Source: Yersinia proxima (GTDB lineage: Bacteria; Pseudomonadota; Gammaproteobacteria; Enterobacterales; Enterobacteriaceae). Taken from it: a stretch of 64,000 nucleotides of DNA. Each line of letters starts with the position of its first letter. Position 1 is the stretch's first letter. The position numbers and the translations under genes were made by a program. The notes under the pieces are model-generated. The model did no database searches and was not told the origin of the DNA. It saw nothing but the letters and a program-made list of their open reading frames with translations. The stretch spans positions 372,001 through 436,000 of the forward strand of contig NZ_CABHYG010000004.1 of the NCBI RefSeq assembly GCF_902170785.1, read 5' to 3'. This document shows positions 38,620 through 50,309 of this stretch, piece after piece.

Positions 38620-41360
38620 AGTACTGCCTCCCGCAGATTCTCAACGCGCGCACCCACCATAATCGGTGGAATACCCGGTAAGCCAAGCGGCAAGCCGACC
38701 TGACCCTGAGCCAAGGTTTCACTCAAACGCACTGGCAGACGCAAGGTCTGACCGGCACAGTTGAACTCCACCAGCGTACCGAGGTTTACCCCGAGACGGG
38801 CCGCATCAGCAGGATTGACCATCACATAAGGTGCTGGCATACGCTGCTGGATGACATCTGAACGCTGAGACATCTCTTCACTACCAAACAGATGGTAGTA
38901 AGGGGCAATCTGCCAGTTTTCGCCGTTGGCGGTAAAGGCGGCGGGTATAGAATCAAAGTAACCGAGCGTTCCCTCCCCCGCTTCAATCAAACGTACACCC
39001 GGATCACCAAAGCGCAGCTTACCGCCCACTTCAGCCTGGAATTTGTTCCATGCTTGCGGTGAGTTCCAGCCCGGTGCCCAGGCAAATGGGATCTGCTGAC
39101 GATCAGCCAGTGGGCTGTTATTCCCTTCCATTGAGAAGGCAAACGGCGTGTCGATATCCTGCGGTTGGCGCGGTTCGTGCACACTGATATCCGCACGCAT
39201 GGCAGTACGGCCACTGTAACGAATTGGTGAACGAGCCAGTTTCTGACCACGGATACGGAAGCTGGCATCTGGTGCGGCTTCAACAATCCCTTCCAACTGC
39301 GGCAATGCTGCAACACAGGCGGCAATCACATGATCAAGCTGTGTCCAGTCCACGTGGCGGCTGGTATAAGTTGAGTGCAGGGAATGCAGCCAACGCCAGC
39401 TTTCCAGCATGATGCTGCGGCTTTCTGGTTTTTTCGGGTCGTCATAATAAGTTGGGTCATAAACCTGGAAGAAGCGCTGAGCACGGCCTTCCTGATTGAC
39501 CAGCGTACCGTCACTTTCAGCAAAACTGGCCGCTGACAGAATTAAGTTCGCTTTATCCATAATGGCGGTGCGTTGATGATCAACCACGATCAGGTTGGCC
39601 ACTTTATCCAGCGCCGCATCAACTTTGTCTTGCGCCGCGTGGCGATAGAGATCGTTTTCCATCACGATAACGCTGTCTGCATCGCCTTGAGTCAACGACT
39701 CCAGCGCTTGATCCAGAGAACCGCCGCCGATCATAGCAAGACCGATGCTGTTAGCCGCACTGGCAACGAAAGTAATACCGACATCCGAACCACGGCCTTT
39801 CAGGGCTTTCGCCACGTTAGCTGCAGCTTCAATGATGGCATCGCTGCCGGCACTGCTGCCGGTAATAATCAGTGGTTTCTTCGCACCCGCCAGGGCTTGC
39901 ACGATGATATCCACTTTACCTTTCAGATTACGATCCAGGTCAGCTACTGCAGGGGCAGATTCATCCAATGCATGCGCAATGGCGAAACCTAACCGGGCCT
40001 GATCATCCACTGGCGCACGATAGTTCCATGCCGCGATATCATCCATGCGGGTGTTATCAACGTTGGTGATAAACAGCGGATGTTTGGCATGCTGGCCGAT
40101 GTTCATGATGGCAGCAATCTGCCAGTCAGCCACTTTCTGTGCCGCCGCCATTTCACGGGCTTTACCTTTCACTGCCTGGCGAACAGACAGTGCGATACGG
40201 GCACCCGTCTGAGTCAAATCTTCACCCAGAATCAGCACGGCGTCGTAGCTTTCAATTTCACGTAATGCTGGCGTGTAGATACCGCTTTCGCGCAGCACTT
40301 TCAGCATCAGTTGCAGGCGTTGTTGTTCGCTTGCGGCGATGCCGGTATAGAAGTTTTCCGCACCCACCAGTTCACGCAACGCAAAGTTGCTTTCCAAACT
40401 GGCACGTGGTGAGCCGATACCGATGGTTTTCTTCGCCTGACGCAGAATATCTGCTGCACCTTGCATCGCCTGTTCGGCGTTCAGGTGGATCCAATCATTG
40501 CCACGCAATTGCTGCGGCTGACGTGGGCGGTCTTTGCGATTGACGTAGCCATAACCAAAGCGGCCGCGGTCACACATAAAGTAGTGGTTCACGCTGCCGT
40601 TGTAGCGGTTTTCGATACGGCGCAATTCACCATAACGTTCACCTGGGCTGGTGTTACACCCTACGCTGCACTGCTGGCAGATACTTGGCGCGAACTGCAT
40701 ATCCCATTTACGGTTATAACGCTCGGAATGGGTTTTGTCGGTGAATACACCGGTCGGGCACACTTCTACCAGGTTACCGGAGAACTCGCTTTCCAGCGTG
40801 CCGCTCTCGGTGCGACCAAAGTAGACGTTGTCATGCGCACCGTAGACACCAAAGTCAGTGCCATCAGCATAATCTTTGTAATAACGTACACAGCGATAAC
40901 AGGCGATACAGCGGTTCATTTCATGAGAGATGAACGGGCCGAGATCCTGATTTTGGTGAGTCCGTTTGCTAAAGCGATAGCGGCGGAAACTGTGGCCGGT
41001 CATCACTGTCATATCTTGCAGATGACAGTTACCCCCTTCTTCACAGACCGGGCAATCGTGTGGGTGGTTAGTCATCAACCATTCAACCACACTCTCACGG
41101 AACGCTTTGGCTTCACCGTCATCAATGGAAATAAAGGTTCCATCGGTGGCTGGCGTCATACAGGACATCACCAAACGCCCACGCGTGTCGTCCGCGTTTT
41201 GGTATTGCTTTACCGCACATTGGCGGCAAGCGCCGACGCTTCCCAGCGCCGGATGCCAGCAAAAGTAAGGAATATCGAGTCCCAGGGAGAGACAAGCCTG
41301 TAACAGATTGTCGGCCCCGTTTACGTCGTATTCTTTGCCGTCTACATGAATCGTAGCCAT
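38616..41360 (-). CDS. nuoG: NADH-quinone oxidoreductase subunit G
   Basis: Large iron-sulfur subunit of the NADH module, 914 residues from the ATG at 41360 (MATIHVDG); an in-frame ATG at 41366 is closer to the ribosome binding site and adds MH. The N-terminal [2Fe-2S] motif is [15 protein letters not shown]; the histidine-ligated cluster follows in [12 protein letters not shown]; a [4Fe-4S] motif CIACYRC and the extra N7 cluster CQQCSVGC are present, N7 being limited to some bacteria. The rest is a molybdopterin-oxidoreductase-like domain that binds no cofactor in this subunit. A leader of 83 bp separates it from nuoF. Confidence 0.96.
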   Translation of the reverse strand: MATIHVDGKEYDVNGADNLLQACLSLGLDIPYFCWHPALGSVGACRQCAVKQYQNADDTRGRLVMSCMTPATDGTFISIDDGEAKAFRESVVEWLMTNHPHDCPVCEEGGNCHLQDMTVMTGHSFRRYRFSKRTHQNQDLGPFISHEMNRCIACYRCVRYYKDYADGTDFGVYGAHDNVYFGRTESGTLESEFSGNLVEVCPTGVFTDKTHSERYNRKWDMQFAPSICQQCSVGCNTSPGERYGELRRIENRYNGSVNHYFMCDRGRFGYGYVNRKDRPRQPQQLRGNDWIHLNAEQAMQGAADILRQAKKTIGIGSPRASLESNFALRELVGAENFYTGIAASEQQRLQLMLKVLRESGIYTPALREIESYDAVLILGEDLTQTGARIALSVRQAVKGKAREMAAAQKVADWQIAAIMNIGQHAKHPLFITNVDNTRMDDIAAWNYRAPVDDQARLGFAIAHALDESAPAVADLDRNLKGKVDIIVQALAGAKKPLIITGSSAGSDAIIEAAANVAKALKGRGSDVGITFVASAANSIGLAMIGGGSLDQALESLTQGDADSVIVMENDLYRHAAQDKVDAALDKVANLIVVDHQRTAIMDKANLILSAASFAESDGTLVNQEGRAQRFFQVYDPTYYDDPKKPESRSIMLESWRWLHSLHSTYTSRHVDWTQLDHVIAACVAALPQLEGIVEAAPDASFRIRGQKLARSPIRYSGRTAMRADISVHEPRQPQDIDTPFAFSMEGNNSPLADRQQIPFAWAPGWNSPQAWNKFQAEVGGKLRFGDPGVRLIEAGEGTLGYFDSIPAAFTANGENWQIAPYYHLFGSEEMSQRSDVIQQRMPAPYVMVNPADAARLGVNLGTLVEFNCAGQTLRLPVRLSETLAQGQVGLPLGLPGIPPIMVGARVENLREAVL

Positions 41361-41443
41361 ATGCATGCTTCCAAATGACCTACCTTACGGCAGGCGTTAA
41401 TCCAAAATTCTGACCCCACGGCAAAACCGTAAGGGTATCTATG

Positions 41444-42811
41444 CTACCAGCGCGCTTTTAACAGGTTTGGTTGAATACCGGCTATGGCTCGGGTGTTGCC
41501 ATAGTCTTTCGCTGCGATCCCGGCTTCGAATTCTTCCCGGAAATATTTGATCGCACTTTGTAGTGGTTCAACCGCGCCCGGCGCGTGAGCACAGAAGGTT
41601 TTGCCCGGCCCCAGGAAACGGCAAAGCTGCTCCAGCGTCTCGATGTCGCCCGGCTGACCTTCGCCGCGCTCCAGTGCACGCAGGATCTTCACGCTCCACG
41701 GCAACCCATCGCGGCAAGGTGTACACCAGCCACAGGATTCACGGGCGAAAAACTCTTCCAGATTACGTACCAGCGGAACCATACCGATTTCGTGGTCTAC
41801 CGCCATAGCCAATGCAGTCCCTAAACGGCTGCCAGCTTTAGCGATATTTTCAAAATCCATCGGTAAATCCAGGTGGTCGGCGGTCAGGAAGTCAGTACCT
41901 GCTCCACCCGGCTGCCAGGCTTTGAATTTCAAGCCATCGCGCATGCCACCGGCGTAATCTTCCAGAATTTCGCGAGCGGTGATACCAAACGGCAATTCCC
42001 ACAGACCCGGATTTTTCACCCGGCCAGAGAAGCCCATCAGTTTAGTACCCGCATCGTTACTTTTACCGGCGGTAATTCCCTGATACCACTCCACACCATG
42101 CTCAAGAATGGCTGGAACGTTGCACAGAGTTTCAACGTTGTTAACGCAAGTCGGTTTGCCCCAAACACCAGAAGATGCCGGGAAAGGTGGCTTGGAACGT
42201 GGGTTGGCACGGCGGCCTTCCAGCGAGTTAATCAGTGCAGTTTCTTCACCGCAAATATAACGACCCGCCCCGGTATGAACAATCAGCTCAAAATCAAAGC
42301 CGCTGCCCATGATGTTTTTGCCCAGCAAGCCTGCTTCAGTCGCTTCAGCGATGGCACGGCGTAAGTGCACGGCAGCTTCGATATATTCGCCACGCAAGAA
42401 GATGTAACCGCGGTAGGCTTTCAGCGCAAAGGCACTGATCAGCATCCCTTCCACCAGCAAATGAGGCAACTGCTCCATCAGCAGGCGGTCTTTATAGGTG
42501 CCCGGTTCCATTTCATCAGCGTTACACAGCAGATAGCGGATATTCATGCTTTCGTCTTTTGGCATCAAACTCCACTTCAAACCGGTGGAGAAGCCAGCAC
42601 CACCACGCCCTTTCAGGCCGGCGTCTTTGACTAAGCTAACAACATCAGGTGCTGCCATGCTTTTTAAGGCTTTTTCCGCGCCGACATAACCGTTTTTGCT
42701 GCGATATTCATCCAACCATACTGGCTGTTTATCATCGCGCAAACGCCAGGTCAGCGGATGCATTTCCGGTGTACGGACGACTTCTTTGGTAAAACCTGAG
42801 TGGGCTGTCAT
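41444..42811 (-). CDS. nuoF: NADH-quinone oxidoreductase subunit F
   Basis: NADH- and FMN-binding subunit of complex I, 455 residues. The glycine-rich [20 protein letters not shown] binds [22 protein letters not shown] is family-conserved; [12 protein letters not shown] with a later cysteine binds cluster N3. It overlaps the nuoE stop by 4 bp. Confidence 0.97.
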   Translation of the reverse strand: MTAHSGFTKEVVRTPEMHPLTWRLRDDKQPVWLDEYRSKNGYVGAEKALKSMAAPDVVSLVKDAGLKGRGGAGFSTGLKWSLMPKDESMNIRYLLCNADEMEPGTYKDRLLMEQLPHLLVEGMLISAFALKAYRGYIFLRGEYIEAAVHLRRAIAEATEAGLLGKNIMGSGFDFELIVHTGAGRYICGEETALINSLEGRRANPRSKPPFPASSGVWGKPTCVNNVETLCNVPAILEHGVEWYQGITAGKSNDAGTKLMGFSGRVKNPGLWELPFGITAREILEDYAGGMRDGLKFKAWQPGGAGTDFLTADHLDLPMDFENIAKAGSRLGTALAMAVDHEIGMVPLVRNLEEFFARESCGWCTPCRDGLPWSVKILRALERGEGQPGDIETLEQLCRFLGPGKTFCAHAPGAVEPLQSAIKYFREEFEAGIAAKDYGNTRAIAGIQPNLLKARW

Positions 42812-43371
42812 GGATATTGCTCCAGTAACTTCTCAATATCTTCAGGCTTCAGGTAGCTGTGCGTATCGTCATCGATCATCATGGTCGGGCCACGATCACA
42901 GTTGCCCAAACAGCAGGTCGGCAGCAGCGTAAAGCGGCCATCAAAGGTAGTTTGACCTGGCTGAATGCTGAGTTTTTTCGAAATCGCAGCTTGGATCCCC
43001 TGATAACCAGTGATGTGGCACACCACGCTGTCACAGTAGCGGATCACATGACGCCCAACCGGTTGACGGAAGATCTGGCTGTAGAATGTCGCCACACCTT
43101 CAACATCACTGGCTGGGATGCCCAATACTTCAGCAATGGCGTGAATCGCCCCATCCGGCACCCAACCGCGTTGTTTTTGCACAATTTTCAGTGCTTCAAT
43201 TGACGCGGCGCGGGCATCTTCGTAATGGTGCTTTTCATGTTCGATAGCATCACGTTCTTCAGCACTCAACTCGAAAACTTCTGCTGTGGTCGCCGGTTCA
43301 GCCGCATTGACTGCCAGGTTCGCCACATTTTGGCTTTCGTTACTCACCTGAGTATCTTTTTGGTTGCTCAT
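42808..43371 (-). CDS. nuoE: NADH-quinone oxidoreductase subunit E
   Basis: [2Fe-2S] (N1a) subunit of the NADH module with a thioredoxin-like fold. 187 residues; cluster cysteines are in [11 protein letters not shown] and [11 protein letters not shown]. It is about 20 residues longer than the Escherichia protein at the N-terminus, where [22 protein letters not shown] is low-complexity and probably disordered. The start codon lies 2 bp before nuoCD ends its stop. Confidence 0.96.
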   Translation of the reverse strand: MSNQKDTQVSNESQNVANLAVNAAEPATTAEVFELSAEERDAIEHEKHHYEDARAASIEALKIVQKQRGWVPDGAIHAIAEVLGIPASDVEGVATFYSQIFRQPVGRHVIRYCDSVVCHITGYQGIQAAISKKLSIQPGQTTFDGRFTLLPTCCLGNCDRGPTMMIDDDTHSYLKPEDIEKLLEQYP

Positions 43372-43373
43372 AA

Positions 43374-45170
43374 TTAGCGGTCCACATCAGACATTACAAA
43401 ATCGATACTGCCCAGATAGACGATCAAGTCAGATACCAGGCTGCCACGGATAACCGATGGGATCTGCTGTAAATGGGCATAGCTTGGAGTACGTATCCGG
43501 GTGCGATAGCTCATGGTGCTGGCGTCACTGGTCAGATAGTAACTGTTGATCCCTTTGGTCGCTTCAACCATCTGGAATGATTCGTTAGCTGGCATCACTG
43601 GGCCCCATGAAACTTGCAGGAAGTGAGTGATCAGCGTTTCGATATGTTGCAGCGTGCGTTCTTTCGGCGGCGGAGTGGTCAGTGGGTGGTCTGCCTTGAA
43701 TGGGCCTTCTGGCATATTTTTATAACATTGCTCCAGAATGCGCAGGCTTTGACGCAACTCTTCCACTTTCAACATCACGCGGTCATAACAGTCGCCGTTG
43801 TTACCGACGGGAACTTCGAAATCGAAGTTTTCATAACCGGAGTACGGACGCCATTTACGCACGTCAAACTCAACGCCAGTAGCACGCAGGCCTGCTCCGG
43901 TTACACCCCATTCCAATGCTTCTTTGGAATTGTAGGCAGCAACACCGATAGAACGCCCTTTCAGGATACTGTTCTGCAATGCCGCTTTGACGTAGGAATC
44001 CAGGCGTTTTGGCATCCAGTCAAGGAAGTCACGCAGTAGACGTTCCCAGCCACGCGGCAGGTCGTGTGCCACACCACCAATACGGAACCAGGCCGGGTGC
44101 ATACGGAAACCAGTAATCGCTTCTACCAAATCGTACACTTTCTGCCGGTCGGTAAAGGCGAAGAACACCGGTGTCATTGCACCGACGTCCTGGATAAAAG
44201 TACTGATATACAGCAAGTGGCTGTTGATGCGGAACAATTCAGACAACATCACGCGGATGGTTTTAACGCGATCCGGCACTTCTATACCAGCCAGTTTTTC
44301 AACTGCCAGCACGTAAGGCATCTCGTTAACGCAACCACCCAAGTACTCAATACGGTCGGTATAAGGAATGTAGCTGTGCCAGGATTGGCGCTCGCCCATC
44401 TTCTCCGCACCACGGTGGTGGTAACCCACATCTGGCACGCAGTCGACAATCTCTTCACCATCAAGTTGCAACACGATACGGAACGCACCGTGTGAAGAGG
44501 GGTGGTTCGGGCCGAGGTTAAGGAACATAAAGTCCTCATTTTCGGTCCCGCGTTTCATACCCCAATCTTCCGGTTTGAAAGTCAGTGATTCCATTTCCAG
44601 ATCTTCTTTCTGCTTGGTCAGCACAAAGGGATCGAATTCTGTTGCACGGGCTGGGTAATCTTTACGCAGCGGGTGGCCTTCCCAAGTCTGCGGCATCATG
44701 ATGCGCGTCAGATGAGGGTGACCATCGAAGGTAATACCGAACATTTCCCAAGTTTCGCGCTCATACCAGTTGGCATTAGGGAAAATCTTGGTCGCTGTGG
44801 ACACGTGCAAGTCTTTTTCAGACAGTGCCACTTTCAGCATGATGTCGCGGTTACGCTCAATGGAAAGCAGATGATAGAAAACAGAAAAATCCGCGTCAGG
44901 CAAGCCCTGGCGGTGGGTACGAAGACGTTCATCTACACCATGCAGGTCAAACAGCATGACATACGGCTTCGGTTGTTTTCTCAGAAACGACATTACTTCC
45001 AGTAATTGTTCACGCTTCACCCATACCACGGGCATACCGGTACGAGTTGCCTGAACAACAAAGGCCTCTGGCCCAAAACGGTTCGACAGTTCACCAATCA
45101 CCGGATCATCAAGATGGTCTCGGGTCTGCCATGCTGACTGGGTGCTGTCGGACGTCGTTAAATCGGTCAT
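43374..45170 (-). CDS. nuoC: NADH-quinone oxidoreductase subunit C/D fusion
   Basis: A 598-residue fusion of the NuoC and NuoD subunits, as in other Enterobacterales. The N-terminal third (to about residue 190) is NuoC ([23 protein letters not shown]), the rest is the 49-kDa-like NuoD with [24 protein letters not shown] and the quinone-site segment. It lies at the junction to the membrane arm. In front of its ATG a 12-bp sequence containing the ribosome binding site is tandemly duplicated (45177-45204). Confidence 0.97.
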   Translation of the reverse strand: MTDLTTSDSTQSAWQTRDHLDDPVIGELSNRFGPEAFVVQATRTGMPVVWVKREQLLEVMSFLRKQPKPYVMLFDLHGVDERLRTHRQGLPDADFSVFYHLLSIERNRDIMLKVALSEKDLHVSTATKIFPNANWYERETWEMFGITFDGHPHLTRIMMPQTWEGHPLRKDYPARATEFDPFVLTKQKEDLEMESLTFKPEDWGMKRGTENEDFMFLNLGPNHPSSHGAFRIVLQLDGEEIVDCVPDVGYHHRGAEKMGERQSWHSYIPYTDRIEYLGGCVNEMPYVLAVEKLAGIEVPDRVKTIRVMLSELFRINSHLLYISTFIQDVGAMTPVFFAFTDRQKVYDLVEAITGFRMHPAWFRIGGVAHDLPRGWERLLRDFLDWMPKRLDSYVKAALQNSILKGRSIGVAAYNSKEALEWGVTGAGLRATGVEFDVRKWRPYSGYENFDFEVPVGNNGDCYDRVMLKVEELRQSLRILEQCYKNMPEGPFKADHPLTTPPPKERTLQHIETLITHFLQVSWGPVMPANESFQMVEATKGINSYYLTSDASTMSYRTRIRTPSYAHLQQIPSVIRGSLVSDLIVYLGSIDFVMSDVDR

Positions 45171-45176
45171 TATTTA

Positions 45177-45204
45177 TTCACCACACTGTTTTTTCACCAC
45201 ACTG
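45177..45204 (-). repeat. Tandem duplication of the nuoCD ribosome binding site segment
   Basis: On the minus strand CAGTGTGGTGAA occurs twice, 16 bp apart, ending 6 bp before the nuoCD ATG. The GGTGA in the proximal copy is the likely Shine-Dalgarno; the distal copy is 16 bp further upstream. Confidence 0.6.
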
Positions 45205-45309
45205 AATGTGTCATTTTGTGGTCATTTGCCGCACACATGTTCTGGAAGAAAAACGGTTCTCTCCAAAAACAAATCACTTACGCACCAAAATCTTATGCCT
45301 AAAGGCACA

Positions 45310-45987
45310 TTAGATTTCGTCAGGTGTACGCAGGTTAGTTACTGCAATTCGTTCAGCATGCTTACGTTCTCTTTCTGGCTGCATATTGGCGCGGTAAACA
45401 CCTTGATCACCCACAACCCAAGAGAGAGGACGGCGCTCTTTACCGATAGATTCCTGTAGCAGCAACAATGCTTGCATATAGGCTTCCGGGCGCGGTGGGC
45501 AGCCAGGGATATACACATCTACCGGTAGGAATTTATCCACGCCTTGCACTACAGAATAGATATCGTACATGCCGCCGGAGTTAGCACAGGCGCCCATGGA
45601 AATAACCCATTTTGGCTCCAACATTTGTTCATACAAACGCTGAATAACTGGGGCCATCTTGGTAAAGCATGTACCGGCAACCACCATAAAGTCGGCCTGA
45701 CGCGGGGAGGCACGCAATACTTCTGCACCGAAACGTGCCACGTCATGCACGGCGGTGAACGAGGTCACCATCTCCACATAACAGCAGGAAAGACCGAAGT
45801 TATACGGCCAAAGAGAGTTCTTACGCCCCCAGTTCACCATGTCATGCATGGCATTCTCAAGTTTACCCATGTAAACACTACGGTGGACATGTTGCTCGAG
45901 AGGGTCGCCGCTGACGGTTTCCTGAGTTTGCAGGGGGTAACGGTCGTTCTCACCGTTAGGGTCTATGCGGGTGAGCGTATAGTCCAT
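45310..45987 (-). CDS. nuoB: NADH-quinone oxidoreductase subunit B
   Basis: Carries the terminal [4Fe-4S] cluster N2 that reduces quinone. 225 residues. The cluster cysteines are in SCCYVEMV (adjacent pair), [12 protein letters not shown] and [11 protein letters not shown]. Unlike the tight rest of the operon it is separated by 139 bp from nuoCD and 123 bp from nuoA, the latter gap being mostly an ERIC-like repeat. Confidence 0.97.
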
Positions 45988-46015
45988 GTTAATGCCTCGC
46001 TGTATTTATTGACCA

Positions 46016-46157
46016 CTATACCCTTTGTACTTAAAGCCGCAGGGTTGTTAGCTGTGCGCGTTCACCCCAATCACTTACCTGTCTTAAACTATAGATAAGT
46101 TCATCGGGATTTATTTGCTGGTAGCCGTACTTTCAACACCACGTTCTTTGGGTATAG
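46016..46157. repeat. ERIC-like repeat overlapping the 3' end of nuoA
   Basis: Reverse-complement alignment to 58778-58915 runs end to end: ACTATACCCTTTGTAC, AAAGCCGCAGGGTTGTTAGCTG, CACCCCAATCACTTACCTG, TTCATCGGGATTTATTTGCTGG, and CTTTGGGTATAG. The last 47 bp lie inside nuoA, so the repeat supplies its final codons and stop. Confidence 0.8.
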
Positions 46158-46602
46158 CTTGCGGATGATTGCTGGCGTATTTAACTATGCTTGGTTTACT
46201 CACGCGGCGATTAGAACGCACAGGAGTCCAATCCAAAGCGCCAATACGCACCAGATAAACCAAACCAGCCAAGAGCACCAAAATGAAAATGGTTGCTTCG
46301 ATGAAGCCTATCCAGCCGCTCTCACGGATAGAAATTGACCATGCATACAGGTACAGCGCTTCAACATCGAAAATAACGAAGAACATGGCGACCAGGTAGA
46401 ATTTCGCAGACAAGCGCATGCGCGCGGAGCCTACTGAATCAATACCAGACTCATAAGGGACGTTTTTGGCACGGGCCCGAGCTCTCCCACCCAGGAAGAA
46501 CGCACCTAGCAGCATCAAACCGCACAGCCCGATTGCGCCGATCAGGAATACAGCGAACGCCCAATGATGAGCGATAACTTCAGTGGTTGTTGACATACTC
46601 AT
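46111..46602 (-). CDS. nuoA: NADH-quinone oxidoreductase subunit A
   Basis: Three-helix membrane subunit at the quinone cavity, first gene of the operon. 163 residues; the core [41 protein letters not shown] is highly conserved. After GALDWTP the sequence leaves the family and is about 16 residues longer than in Escherichia; the final part [15 protein letters not shown] and the stop codon are encoded by an ERIC-like repeat (46016-46157). The start MSMSTTTEV matches Escherichia, so the ATG at 46602 is preferred over 46596. Confidence 0.96.
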   Translation of the reverse strand: MSMSTTTEVIAHHWAFAVFLIGAIGLCGLMLLGAFFLGGRARARAKNVPYESGIDSVGSARMRLSAKFYLVAMFFVIFDVEALYLYAWSISIRESGWIGFIEATIFILVLLAGLVYLVRIGALDWTPVRSNRRVSKPSIVKYASNHPQAIPKERGVESTATSK

Positions 46603-47278
46603 TGCTTACTCATCAAAAGTGGTGTCGGACATCCTGCTCTTGTGTTGGCAGTTAGTGCACCACATCGATTCAAAGGGAAGGATAAAAACCACACAAAACA
46701 CACTGTCTTTACAACTGTTTAGCCAGTGTTTTACTGTGGGCTTTTTACTCCTTTCAGTAACCTTTTGTCAACTTTGACAAAAGTAACTACAGATTAATTT
46801 ACAAACGCACGATCTTACTTAACATTTGATGCGAACCAGCCAGCTTAATCGAGTCAGTAATTTGTTAAGCCAGAACATACACATATAAACCAACATGGAT
46901 AGTTCCTACTAACTATACCATTGTCTCAGGAATAACCGGTTCTTCCACTCACTAGCTAGGGGTATTTTTTTGATCCAGAACACGTTTTGAGTGTTATTTC
47001 ATAAATATTCGGTATGAAAAGTTGTATTTTTTTATTCAAAAAATATGAAACGGTGTTTTAATAAAAAACAAATAGATAATAATAAATATGGATATTAACC
47101 ATTCTATTAATCAGGTTTATTCCCTGCAATCTACTCATGAAAAATCTCTGTTTGTGGAATAAAACAACGTTTTATGAAAAAAATTAACTGAGGTAGGATA
47201 AAATAGGACTTTTGTTCAAAATGAAAACAAAAAAGCCCCTAAAATAAGGGGCTTATAATTAATTATACAAATAATTTA
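46603..47278. other. Intergenic region lrhA / nuoA (nuo promoter region)
   Basis: 676 bp, AT-rich, mostly without gene-like sequence. It should hold the nuo promoter and its regulator sites, which in Escherichia include ArcA and NarL sites; none can be claimed by eye. The lrhA terminator lies at its far end. Confidence 0.6.
47229..47256 (-). terminator. Rho-independent terminator of lrhA
   Basis: On the minus strand AAGCCCCTTATTTTAGGGGCTTTTTTG: an 8-bp perfect stem and T-run, 26 bp after the lrhA stop. Confidence 0.92.
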
Positions 47279-48211
47279 TTAACTTTGATCGTCGATTAAA
47301 TAATCAGAGTCTAATATTAAATCCGTGCCAGATTGCAATCCATGTTGATGACCGGTCTGCATCGCATCGAAAATAGCCAAGGCCAATTCATTACTACACT
47401 GACTGGCTTTACATAATGAATAATGGGTTTCAGGCAGGCGAGGTAGCCCTTCTGTTTCACCCAATACACGTAAATCAGGACTCATCATCTCAATCGGTCT
47501 GGCAGTGATGCCCACCCCGGCCCTCACTGCCGCACGAATGGCAGAAAGCGAGGAAGCAACATAAGCGATACGCCATGCAATACCGGCTCTGGTCAGATGT
47601 TCTATTGCCATATCACGGAACGGGCTTGGCTCATCCATAACGACTAAAGGTACTGATTCGCCGGGTTGGAATTGGTAATCGGCGGAGCAATACCACAGCG
47701 TCGGTGATGTCCTTAAAATCACATGGGGATGGTTGTCGACCTTGGCGGTGGTAATTGCCAGATCCACTTCACCCTGGCTCAGCATGTCAGCAATGAGTGG
47801 GCTACGTTTTACCCGCACATCGATGGCCAGCCGAGGATATAGTGTCGCCACTCGGTTTAGCAGGAAAGGCAGCAGCGTATCGGCAGTATCATCAGATGCG
47901 CCGATAATGAGTGACCCTTCTATATTGCTATACATCAGTGACGTACAGGCTTCATCGTTGAAACGCAAAATTTTTCTGGCATAGCCAAGTAACTGGAGAC
48001 CATGTTCAGTGAGCAATTTGTTACGCCCGTGACGGGCAAATAACTCCTTACCAACTAACTGTTCTAACCGTTGCATTTGTTGGCTAACTGCTGACTGTGT
48101 TCGACAAACCGCTGCCGCAGCAGAGGCAAACGTATTTAAGTCAGCAACAGCTACAAAGGTTCTAAGCAGATCGAGGTCGAGATTAATTATCGGACGATTT
48201 GCATTTGTCAT
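47279..48211 (-). CDS. lrhA: LysR-type regulator LrhA (RovM of Yersinia)
   Basis: A 310-residue LysR-family transcription factor, nearly identical at its N-terminus to Escherichia LrhA ([25 protein letters not shown]). The helix-turn-helix lies in [23 protein letters not shown]; the rest is the substrate-binding co-inducer domain. In Yersinia the ortholog is RovM, which represses the virulence regulator gene rovA and affects motility and nutrition-linked control; in Escherichia LrhA represses flagella and type 1 fimbriae. Its place between nuo and alaA is conserved. A very long upstream region separates it from alaA. Confidence 0.96.
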   Translation of the reverse strand: MTNANRPIINLDLDLLRTFVAVADLNTFASAAAAVCRTQSAVSQQMQRLEQLVGKELFARHGRNKLLTEHGLQLLGYARKILRFNDEACTSLMYSNIEGSLIIGASDDTADTLLPFLLNRVATLYPRLAIDVRVKRSPLIADMLSQGEVDLAITTAKVDNHPHVILRTSPTLWYCSADYQFQPGESVPLVVMDEPSPFRDMAIEHLTRAGIAWRIAYVASSLSAIRAAVRAGVGITARPIEMMSPDLRVLGETEGLPRLPETHYSLCKASQCSNELALAIFDAMQTGHQHGLQSGTDLILDSDYLIDDQS

Positions 48212-49078
48212 AGTGTATTCTTCACTTTTTTGAATTCTAATTACAAACTACCCTGGTGTTTATGTATTAGCGCCATCAATAAGGGACAACGCTAAGTATG
48301 ACAGTACCCCACTCATTCGAGTAGGGCAAAAAATTTACTTATATTTCGTTACCGCTATCTCTTTTTAAAAAAAACTATTGGCTCAATTCTGTCTATGTTT
48401 GTGAGTGACGTCATAAAAAAACGCTAAATCTTCGATAAATGAAGATTTTTTCCTTTAGAAATCCTGATTTTTTTAGCTTTTTATAAAGAGACACACCTTC
48501 ATTTTAATAAAACCAGCAAGACTAACCAACCGAGAAATATTAAAAGATATCAATATATTTCTACCCAGTTTTCTTATCTAATCCAGTCAGTTAAGGTAGT
48601 AACATTTGATAATTGATAAAATCTCATCGAATAATATTAGATATTCTTAATAGTTTTCCTATTTACAAATTTACCTCTTTTTTGCTCCACCATATATGTA
48701 TGATGATATAAACTGTTGAATTCAGATCATGCCTCGTAAAATACAGAGCAATTGAGTGCCCATACTTGCCATATATCCCTTTCTTTAATGCAGCAGCAAA
48801 AATGCCCTTCCTCTACTGTGAAAACTATCTTTTTGCTAACACCGGTATCAATTCAGGTTGGACAGAGAAAAACTTAAGACAAACTCATCAATCACACATC
48901 CAATCTGTAGGTTTGAGCGCAAAAGCACGGGCAAAACCACCTGCATTTTTCCGCCAACAGTCATTTGCACTAAAGATGTGCATACAGCTTCAAAAATCAA
49001 TGGCGTCGGAGTACATTGAACACCTTGCAGTGTTCCATGCTGAGGACACGCTTTTACCAGCAAAAGGCTCAATTTTTT
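48212..49078. other. Long divergent intergenic region lrhA / alaA
   Basis: 867 bp, markedly AT-rich near lrhA. No coding frame is convincing: a 108-codon frame at 48766 has no ribosome binding site and a non-typical composition. A long region here is also found in Escherichia, where lrhA has a long mRNA leader. It should hold the promoters of both genes. Confidence 0.65.
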
Positions 49079-50293
49079 ATGTCCCCCATTGAGAAATCCA
49101 GCAAACTGGACAACGTCTGTTACGACATTCGTGGCCCAGTGCTAAAAGAAGCTAAGCGTCTTGAAGAAGAAGGTAACAAGGTTCTGAAACTCAACATCGG
49201 CAACCCTGCCCCGTTTGGTTTCGATGCACCGGATGAAATCCTGGTGGATGTGATCCGTAATTTGCCGACTGCACAGGGCTATTGCGACTCCAAAGGCCTT
49301 TTTTCGGCGCGCAAAGCCATTATGCAGCACTATCAGGCCCGCGATATGCGCGACCTGACGGTAGAGGATATCTACATTGGGAACGGTGTTTCTGAGCTGA
49401 TCGTGCAATCCATGCAAGCATTGCTAAACCTTGGCGATGAAATGCTGGTCCCGGCTCCGGACTATCCATTATGGACAGCGGCAGTATCGCTTTCGAGCGG
49501 TAAAGCTGTGCATTATATGTGTGATGAAGAATCAGGCTGGTTCCCTGATTTGGATGATATTCGCAGTAAAATCACCCCACGGACTCGCGGGATAGTGATT
49601 ATCAACCCAAACAACCCGACTGGCGCGGTCTACAGCAAAGAATTGTTGCTGGAAATTGTCGAAATCGCTCGCCAGAATGATCTGATTATTTTCGCCGATG
49701 AGATCTACGATAAGATTTTATATGACGAAGCTCAGCACCATTCGATTGCTGCACTGGCACCTGATCTACTGACTGTGACCTTCAATGGTTTATCCAAGAC
49801 TTACCGTGTTGCCGGTTTTCGTCAGGGCTGGATGGTACTGAATGGGCCGAAGAAACACGCCAAAGGTTATATTGAAGGTTTGGAAATGCTGGCATCTATG
49901 CGATTGTGCGCTAACGTGCCCATGCAGCATGCGATTCAGACTGCATTAGGTGGCTATCAGAGCATCAGCGAGTTTATCCAACCTGGCGGGCGTTTGTACG
50001 AACAACGCGACCGGGCTTGGGAGTTGATTAACCAGATACCTGGTGTTTCCTGTGTTAAACCTCAGGGCGCGCTCTATATGTTCCCGCGTATTGATCAGAA
50101 GCGTTTTAACCTGAAAGACGATCAAAAGTTGGTATTGGATCTCCTGTTACAGGAAAAAGTCTTGCTGGTACAGGGCAGTGCTTTTAACTGGCCATATCCT
50201 GATCATGTGCGGATCGTGACATTACCGCGCGTGGATGAGTTGGAGATGGCTGTTGGGAAACTGGGGCGATTTTTGGAAACATACCATCAGTAA
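49079..50293 (+). CDS. alaA: Glutamate-pyruvate (alanine) aminotransferase AlaA
   Basis: PLP-dependent class I aminotransferase that makes alanine from pyruvate and glutamate. 404 residues from the ATG at 49079, the family N-terminus MSPIEKSSKL. The PLP lysine is in FNGLSKTYRVAGFRQGWM; NPNNPTGAVYS and FADEIYDKILYD are cofactor-binding motifs. It is monocistronic and its 3' side borders repeat copy B. Confidence 0.97.
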   Translation: MSPIEKSSKLDNVCYDIRGPVLKEAKRLEEEGNKVLKLNIGNPAPFGFDAPDEILVDVIRNLPTAQGYCDSKGLFSARKAIMQHYQARDMRDLTVEDIYIGNGVSELIVQSMQALLNLGDEMLVPAPDYPLWTAAVSLSSGKAVHYMCDEESGWFPDLDDIRSKITPRTRGIVIINPNNPTGAVYSKELLLEIVEIARQNDLIIFADEIYDKILYDEAQHHSIAALAPDLLTVTFNGLSKTYRVAGFRQGWMVLNGPKKHAKGYIEGLEMLASMRLCANVPMQHAIQTALGGYQSISEFIQPGGRLYEQRDRAWELINQIPGVSCVKPQGALYMFPRIDQKRFNLKDDQKLVLDLLLQEKVLLVQGSAFNWPYPDHVRIVTLPRVDELEMAVGKLGRFLETYHQ

Positions 50294-50309
50294 TTTGTTG
50301 ATTTCGTGA

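Noticed and set aside
48766-49092. 108-codon frame upstream of alaA
   Set aside because: No ribosome binding site, overlaps the alaA start in another frame, and the composition is that of a non-coding leader.
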